Origin: CAZUFB01 sp964619775
GTDB lineage: Bacteria; Actinomycetota; Coriobacteriia; Coriobacteriales; UMGS124
Direction of reading: 5' to 3'
Length of the DNA: 9,086 nt
NCBI GenBank assembly: GCA_964619775.1
Contig: CAZUFB010000078.1
Location: 1 to 9,086, forward strand
Shown: positions 6,145 through 9,086 of the stretch, in pieces
How the letters are laid out: the number at the start of each line of letters is the position of its first letter
Numbering within the stretch: the stretch's first letter is position 1
Program-made: the position numbers and the translations under genes
The notes under the pieces: model-generated
The model's database searches: none
What the model saw: the letters and a program-made list of their open reading frames with translations, nothing else
What the model was told of the DNA's origin: nothing

Positions 6145-6576
6145 TTACGCCTGGGCGACGGTGACGCCCATCGAGCGGGCGGTGCCGGCGATGATGCTCA
6201 TGGCAGCCTCGATGCTGTTGGCGTTGAGGTCGGGCATCTTGGTCTCGGCGATCTGGCGGAGCTGCTCCTGCGAGAGCTCTCCCACCTTGTCGGCCTGGGG
6301 GCGGGCGGAACCGCTCTTGATGCCGAGGGCCTCCTTGATGAGGACGGCCGCAGGCGGGGTCTTGGTGATGAAGGTGAAGCTCTTGTCCTCGTAGATCGTG
6401 ATCTCGACGGGGATGATGGTGCCCGACTTGTCCGCCGTGGCAGCGTTGAACTGCTGGCAGAACTGCATGATGTTGACGCCCTGGGCACCCAGCGCGGGGC
6501 CGACGGGCGGGGCCGGGTTGGCCGCACCGGCAGGAATCTGGAGCTTGACGAAGCCCGTTACCTTCTTTTTAGCCAT
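6145..6576 (-). CDS. rplK: 50S ribosomal protein L11
   Basis: L11 sits at the base of the L12 stalk, binds the GTPase-associated region of 23S rRNA and is needed for RelA-type stringent sensing in many bacteria. The 143-residue protein starts MAKKKVTGFVKLQIPAGAAN. It has the proline-rich N-terminal thiostrepton-region motif PAPPVGPALGAQGVNIMQFC (residues 21-40). The C-terminal rRNA-binding domain follows (TKTPPAAVLIKEALG at 71-85, GTARSMGV near the end). The ATG is preceded by GAGGA at 5 nt spacing. It is followed by rplA after 107 nt, the usual L11-L1 pair. Length and motifs are normal. Confidence 0.98.
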   Translation of the reverse strand: MAKKKVTGFVKLQIPAGAANPAPPVGPALGAQGVNIMQFCQQFNAATADKSGTIIPVEITIYEDKSFTFITKTPPAAVLIKEALGIKSGSARPQADKVGELSQEQLRQIAETKMPDLNANSIEAAMSIIAGTARSMGVTVAQA

Positions 6577-6693
6577 GACAATCCTCTTTCGGAAACGTTA
6601 TGAGACGCTTGTCTCGCCTTACACGTGCTATCTCGACCCGAGCGCACGAGAAGCCCTCTCGCAGCAGGCGCGCGCCCGGGCGAAGACCAAAGC
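6577..6693 (-). promoter_or_regulatory. nusG-rplK spacer with two small stem-loops
   Basis: The 117-nt gap upstream of rplK holds two short inverted repeats on the minus strand: CGAGA/TCTCG with a 5-nt loop (6647-6661) and GAGAC/GTCTC with a 4-nt loop (6602-6615). Neither has a U tract, so they are not terminators. No clear promoter was found. In other bacteria L1 protein represses its own operon from the leader upstream of rplK; whether this spacer carries such a site cannot be settled by eye. Confidence 0.4.
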
Positions 6694-7227
6694 TTAGATC
6701 GAGGTAATCTGGTCGAAGGCAAGCTCGACCGGGGTCTCGCGCCCAAAGATGGTGACCATGACGCGGACTTTGCCGGACTCGGGGTTGACCTCGGTGACCG
6801 TGCCGTCGAAGTCGGCAAGCGGGCCCGAGACGACCTTGACGGTCTGGCCGATCTCGATGTCCACCGAGGTACGCTTGGGGGCGGCACCCGGTTCGGAACG
6901 GTGCATGATCTTGTTGTACTCGTCGCGCGACAGCGGGATGGGGTTGCCGTCGACACCCACGAAGCCGGTGACGCCGGGGGTGTTGCGCACGACCGACCAG
7001 GTGTGGTCGTTCATCTCCATGCGTACCAGGACGTACCCGGGGAAAACCTTGGACTCCTTGATGGAGCGCTGGCCTCCCTCTTTGACCTCGGTGACCTCTT
7101 CGGTAGGAATCTGGATGTCGACCACCGAGTCGGCGACGCCCATCGTCTCGATGCGGTGCTCGAGGTCGGCCTTCACCTTGTTCTCGTAGCCGGAGTAGGT
7201 ATGAACGACGTACCAACGCTTGGCCAT
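6694..7227 (-). CDS. nusG: Transcription termination/antitermination factor NusG
   Basis: NusG binds RNA polymerase at the clamp and modulates pausing, Rho termination and coupling to the ribosome. The 177-residue protein has the N-terminal NGN domain (MAKRWYVVHTYSGYENKVKA, then VFPGYVLVRM at 61-70 and TPGVTGFVG at 83-91). A short linker follows, then the C-terminal KOW domain (GQTVKVVSGPLADFDGTV, residues 127-144, through FGRETPVELAFDQITSI). The length matches the basic bacterial form; there is no long N-terminal extension. ATG is preceded by GAGGT, which overlaps the end of secE. Its partner RNA polymerase subunit RpoB is encoded downstream in the same cluster. Confidence 0.98.
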   Translation of the reverse strand: MAKRWYVVHTYSGYENKVKADLEHRIETMGVADSVVDIQIPTEEVTEVKEGGQRSIKESKVFPGYVLVRMEMNDHTWSVVRNTPGVTGFVGVDGNPIPLSRDEYNKIMHRSEPGAAPKRTSVDIEIGQTVKVVSGPLADFDGTVTEVNPESGKVRVMVTIFGRETPVELAFDQITSI

Positions 7228-7231
7228 AGGG

Positions 7232-7615
7232 TTACCTCAATCCGGAATACGCGTACAGAACGGGGACGATGACGGCGTCGATTATGGCGATAAGCACGCC
7301 GAAGAAGATGAGCATGCCAACCACCGCGCCCGTGTACTTGACCATTTCGGGCTTCGTGGGCCACACGACGCGCTTGATCTCGGTACGCACGCTTTTGAAG
7401 TACGTCTTGACGCGCGTCGGCCATCCGGGTTTGGAACCCTTCTTGCCGTCGTGCTTCTTGGCAGCAGCCTTGTCGGCCTTCTTCTCTGCCTTTGCAGGGG
7501 CCTTGTCGGCCTTCTTCTCCGCCTTCGCGGGGGCCGCGGCCTTCTTCTCCGCCTTGCCGCCCTGCTCGGCCTGAGCGCTGTTCACCTGGTCCGCTTTGGT
7601 CTTGCTCGACGCCAT
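7232..7615 (-). CDS. secE: SecE preprotein translocase subunit with Lys/Ala-rich N-terminal extension
   Basis: SecE clamps SecY in the SecYEG membrane channel for protein export. Residues 70-127 are the conserved core: an amphipathic helix with FKSVRTEIKRVVWPTKPEM (residues 73-91), then one transmembrane segment at roughly residues 95-120 (GAVVGMLIFFGVLIAIIDAV), and a short tail ending YSGLR. Residues 1-69 are a hydrophilic, Lys/Ala/Glu-rich extension holding nearly three copies of an 11-residue unit (KAEKKADKAPA type, residues 21-52). The one-TM core is typical; bare one-TM SecE proteins are about 60-70 residues, so the 127-residue length comes from the extension. ATG has AAGGA 7 nt upstream. 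The TAA stop overlaps the nusG ribosome binding site, and nusG starts 4 nt later, implying a tight secE-nusG operon. Confidence 0.95.
   Translation of the reverse strand: MASSKTKADQVNSAQAEQGGKAEKKAAAPAKAEKKADKAPAKAEKKADKAAAKKHDGKKGSKPGWPTRVKTYFKSVRTEIKRVVWPTKPEMVKYTGAVVGMLIFFGVLIAIIDAVIVPVLYAYSGLR
7460..7555 (-). repeat. 33-bp tandem repeat coding the SecE Lys/Ala-rich extension
   Basis: Three consecutive in-frame units (7526-7555, 7493-7525, 7460-7492 in coding order) encode KAEKKAAAPA, KAEKKADKAPA and KAEKKADKAAA. The last two are full 33-nt units with nearly identical DNA; the first lacks one codon. The unit length is a multiple of three, so copy-number change would alter SecE length without breaking its frame. 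Confidence 0.85.
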
Positions 7616-7664
7616 GTGCCTGTCCTTTTCGAATCGATCGAACGGGACCCCGTACGCCCTACAT

Positions 7665-7700
7665 AAAAACGACCCGCCCTCTCGGTGAGAGAGCGAGTCG
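7665..7700 (-). terminator. Intrinsic terminator between tRNA-Trp and secE
   Basis: On the minus strand, starting 9 nt after the tRNA CCA end, a 14-bp stem (7687-7700 with 7670-7683, two G-U pairs) closes a 3-nt loop. It is followed by a run of five U (7665-7669). It should end most rpmG/tRNA-Trp transcripts before secE, which starts about 50 nt further on. Confidence 0.92.
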
Positions 7701-7709
7701 AAAGAATAC

Positions 7710-7785
7710 TGGCAGGCCAGGAGGGACTCGAACCCCCAACGAACGGTTTTGGAGACCGCCGCTCTACCATTGGAGCTACTGGCCT
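7710..7785 (-). tRNA. tRNA-Trp (anticodon CCA)
   Basis: A full cloverleaf is visible on the minus strand. The acceptor stem is AGGCCAG/CTGGCCT. The D arm is GCTC/GAGC. The anticodon stem GCGGT/ACCGT has loop CTCCAAA, with anticodon CCA at 7750-7752. The T arm is GGGGG/CCCTC with loop TTCGAGT. Discriminator G is followed by a genomically encoded CCA (7710-7712). The total is 76 nt with CCA. A tRNA-Trp directly upstream of secE-nusG is a common arrangement in several Gram-positive groups. Confidence 0.97.
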
Positions 7786-7809
7786 AGTTCCCAGAAACTC
7801 GCCGTATGG

Positions 7810-7959
7810 TTAGCGAGTCTCCCGATGAACGGTGTGATGACGGCACCAAGGGCAGTACTTCTTAAATTCCACACGATCGGGCGTAGTTGCCTTGTTCTTG
7901 GTCATCGTATAGTTACGGCGCTTGCATTCGGTGCAAGCGAGGGTAATGTTCGTACGCAT
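7810..7959 (-). CDS. rpmG: 50S ribosomal protein L33
   Basis: This 49-residue protein is a zinc-ribbon form of L33, a small large-subunit protein near the E site. It begins MRTNITLACTECKRRNY and ends HHTVHRETR. Two CxxC pairs are present, C9/C12 (CTEC) and C36/C39 (CPWC), so it is the zinc-binding rather than the cysteine-free paralogue type. The ATG is preceded by AGGAGG with 5 nt spacing, an ideal ribosome binding site. It lies downstream of a consensus promoter and 24 nt upstream of tRNA-Trp, with no terminator between, so the two are probably one transcript. The length is normal for the family. Confidence 0.97.
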   Translation of the reverse strand: MRTNITLACTECKRRNYTMTKNKATTPDRVEFKKYCPWCRHHTVHRETR

Positions 7960-8006
7960 TCAATCCTCCTGAACAACCGCCCCAACAGTGGGGGTCACAA
8001 GAGAGC

Positions 8007-8035
8007 ACTTTATATGCTCGCAGTCTTGGTGTCAA
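8007..8035 (-). promoter_or_regulatory. Promoter for rpmG / tRNA-Trp
   Basis: On the minus strand a perfect -35 box TTGACA (8030-8035) is followed by a 17-nt spacer and a -10 box TAAAGT (8007-8012), matching the sigma-70/sigma-A consensus at 6/6 and 4/6. The expected transcript start is near 8000, leaving a leader of about 40 nt. That leader contains a small hairpin, CCCCA/TGGGG with a 4-nt loop (7980-7993), just ahead of the rpmG ribosome binding site. Confidence 0.8.
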
Positions 8036-8213
8036 CGGCAAACCAGGCACCTATATTTTCGCCACCCGAAGCACATAAGAACGCAACACGTGGCAGCTAT
8101 CAGCAATCGCCGCAGGTACAGGCGCTAATCCATATGGGTTGTCCACACTCCCCGGACGCAAAGGAGATCGCGGCTCGAAGGCGAGGAACCGGACGTCTGG
8201 CGGCCCGAACCAC
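8036..8213. other. Non-coding gap between tuf terminator and rpmG promoter
   Basis: These 178 nt lie between the tuf terminator and the rpmG promoter; with the flanking control sites the gene-free stretch is 7960-8268. I see no gene here. The minus-strand open frames crossing it start inside the tuf terminator or the tuf coding end and have no plausible ribosome binding site. No tRNA fold or known leader motif was recognised. Confidence 0.6.
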
Positions 8214-8243
8214 AAAAAACCCCGGTACCCAACGGCACCGGGG
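8214..8243 (-). terminator. Intrinsic terminator after tuf
   Basis: Read on the minus strand, a 10-bp stem (8234-8243 pairing with 8220-8229, one G-U pair) closes a 4-nt loop and is followed at once by six U (8214-8219). It begins 26 nt after the tuf stop codon. The form is that of a classic rho-independent terminator. Confidence 0.93.
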
Positions 8244-8268
8244 CTCTCGAGCATCTGAGGTATTCGAG

Positions 8269-9086
8269 CTACTCGATAATGGTGGAAACACGGCCAGAGC
8301 CGACGGTGTGGCCGCCTTCGCGGATAGCGAAACGCAGGCCCTCCTCCATGGCGATGGGGTGAATCAGGTCGCCCTCGATCGTCACGTGGTCGCCGGGCAT
8401 GACCATCTCGACGCCCTCAGGCAGCTTGACGGAACCGGTCACGTCGGTGGTGCGGAAGTAGAACTGGGGACGATAGCCGTTGAAGAACGGGGTGTGACGG
8501 CCACCCTCCTCCTTGGTAAGGACGTAGACCTCGCCGGTGAACTTGGTGTGCGGATGCACCGAACCGGGCTTGCAGAGAACCTGGCCGCGCTCGATGTCCT
8601 CGCGCTTGATGCCGCGGAGCAGAACGCCCACGTTGTCGCCGGCCTCGGCGAAGTCGAGCGTCTTGCGGAACATCTCGATGCCGGTGGCGACGGTGGTCTG
8701 GGTGTCGCGGATGCCGACGATCTCGAGCTGGTCGTTGAGACGAAGCTCGCCGCGCTCCACACGGCCGGTGGCGACGGTGCCGCGACCGGAGATGGTCATG
8801 GTGTCCTCGACGGCCATCAGGAAGGGCTTCTCGTTGTCACGGGCGGGCGTCGGGATGTAGTCGTCGACGGCGTGCATGAGCTCGCGGACGGACTCGACCC
8901 ACTTCTCCTCGCCGTTCAGGGCGCCCAGCGCGGAACCGCGGATGACAGGCAGGTCGTCTCCCGGGAACTCGTACTCGGAAAGCAGGTCGCGGGTCTCCAT
9001 CTCGACCAGGTCGATGAGCTCCTCGTCGTCGACCATGTCGCACTTGTTCAGGAAGACAACGATGTAGGGAACGCCAACCTGACGGG
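8269..9086 (-). CDS. tuf: Elongation factor Tu, 3' part (5' end outside window)
   Basis: EF-Tu is the GTPase that carries aminoacyl-tRNA to the ribosomal A site. The window holds about 271 C-terminal residues; the start and the P-loop lie beyond the right edge. The first complete codons read RQVGVPYIVVFLNKCDM, which includes the guanine-specificity motif NKCD. The G5 motif SAL follows in VIRGSALGAL. Domain 2 (RGTVATGRVERGEL) and domain 3 (PQFYFRTTDVTG, MPGDHV, RFAIREGGHTVGSG) are complete, and the protein ends STIIE before TAG. An internal ATG at 9034-9036 is not the start, because the reading frame continues upstream with EF-Tu sequence. Nothing is odd in the part seen. The gene ends in its own terminator, so it is probably not co-transcribed with rpmG. 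Confidence 0.98.
   Translation of the reverse strand, partial: RQVGVPYIVVFLNKCDMVDDEELIDLVEMETRDLLSEYEFPGDDLPVIRGSALGALNGEEKWVESVRELMHAVDDYIPTPARDNEKPFLMAVEDTMTISGRGTVATGRVERGELRLNDQLEIVGIRDTQTTVATGIEMFRKTLDFAEAGDNVGVLLRGIKREDIERGQVLCKPGSVHPHTKFTGEVYVLTKEEGGRHTPFFNGYRPQFYFRTTDVTGSVKLPEGVEMVMPGDHVTIEGDLIHPIAMEEGLRFAIREGGHTVGSGRVSTIIE

Noticed and set aside
8051..8254. 67-codon minus-strand frame upstream of rpmG
   Set aside because: It starts inside the tuf terminator stem, has no ribosome binding site and runs into the rpmG promoter region.

Overview
The window is a GC-rich bacterial core-gene cluster in which every convincing gene lies on the minus strand, so transcription runs from the right edge to the left. 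In transcription order it holds tuf (3' part), rpmG, tRNA-Trp(CCA), secE, nusG, rplK, rplA, rplJ, rplL, a MurE-type Mur ligase and rpoB (5' part). High GC, a short RpoB N-terminal half, a 177-residue NusG without the long acidic N-terminal extension known from mycobacteria, and the order rpmG / tRNA-Trp / secE / nusG / rplKA suggest an Actinomycetota lineage, most likely Coriobacteriia. That placement is an inference; no genus can be named from the sequence alone.

Right-hand part (about 7665-9086): tuf ends in a textbook intrinsic terminator. A strong promoter (TTGACA, 17 nt, TAAAGT) then drives rpmG, followed after 24 nt by tRNA-Trp with an encoded CCA end. A second strong intrinsic terminator separates the tRNA from secE.

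Centre (about 5200-7615): secE and nusG are 4 nt apart, followed by rplK and rplA. The rplKA unit ends in a terminator whose stem also carries the -35 box of a new promoter. The transcript from that promoter begins with an L10-leader-like RNA and a leader terminator, the expected machinery for L10(L12) feedback on rplJ-rplL. GC-rich hairpins sit in the rplK/rplA, rplJ/rplL and rplL/murE gaps.

Left-hand part (1-4003): instead of rplL leading directly to rpoB, a complete 522-residue MurE-family ligase lies between them. Its signature residues resemble the streptococcal L-lysine-type MurE group more than the diaminopimelate type. A 325-nt AT-rich gap follows, with a good promoter for rpoB. RpoB itself is intact over 671 codons. 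The exception is the segment just after the rifampicin-resistance cluster, where the near-universal residues after GPGG (LSRERAGFEV in most bacteria) are replaced by an unrelated 18-residue sequence, 8 residues longer. This is the most unusual signal in the window.

The genes together supply transcription (RpoB, NusG), translation (EF-Tu, L33, L11, L1, L10, L12, tRNA-Trp), protein export (SecE) and cell-wall precursor synthesis (MurE). No mobile element, CRISPR array, integrase or defence-type gene was seen.
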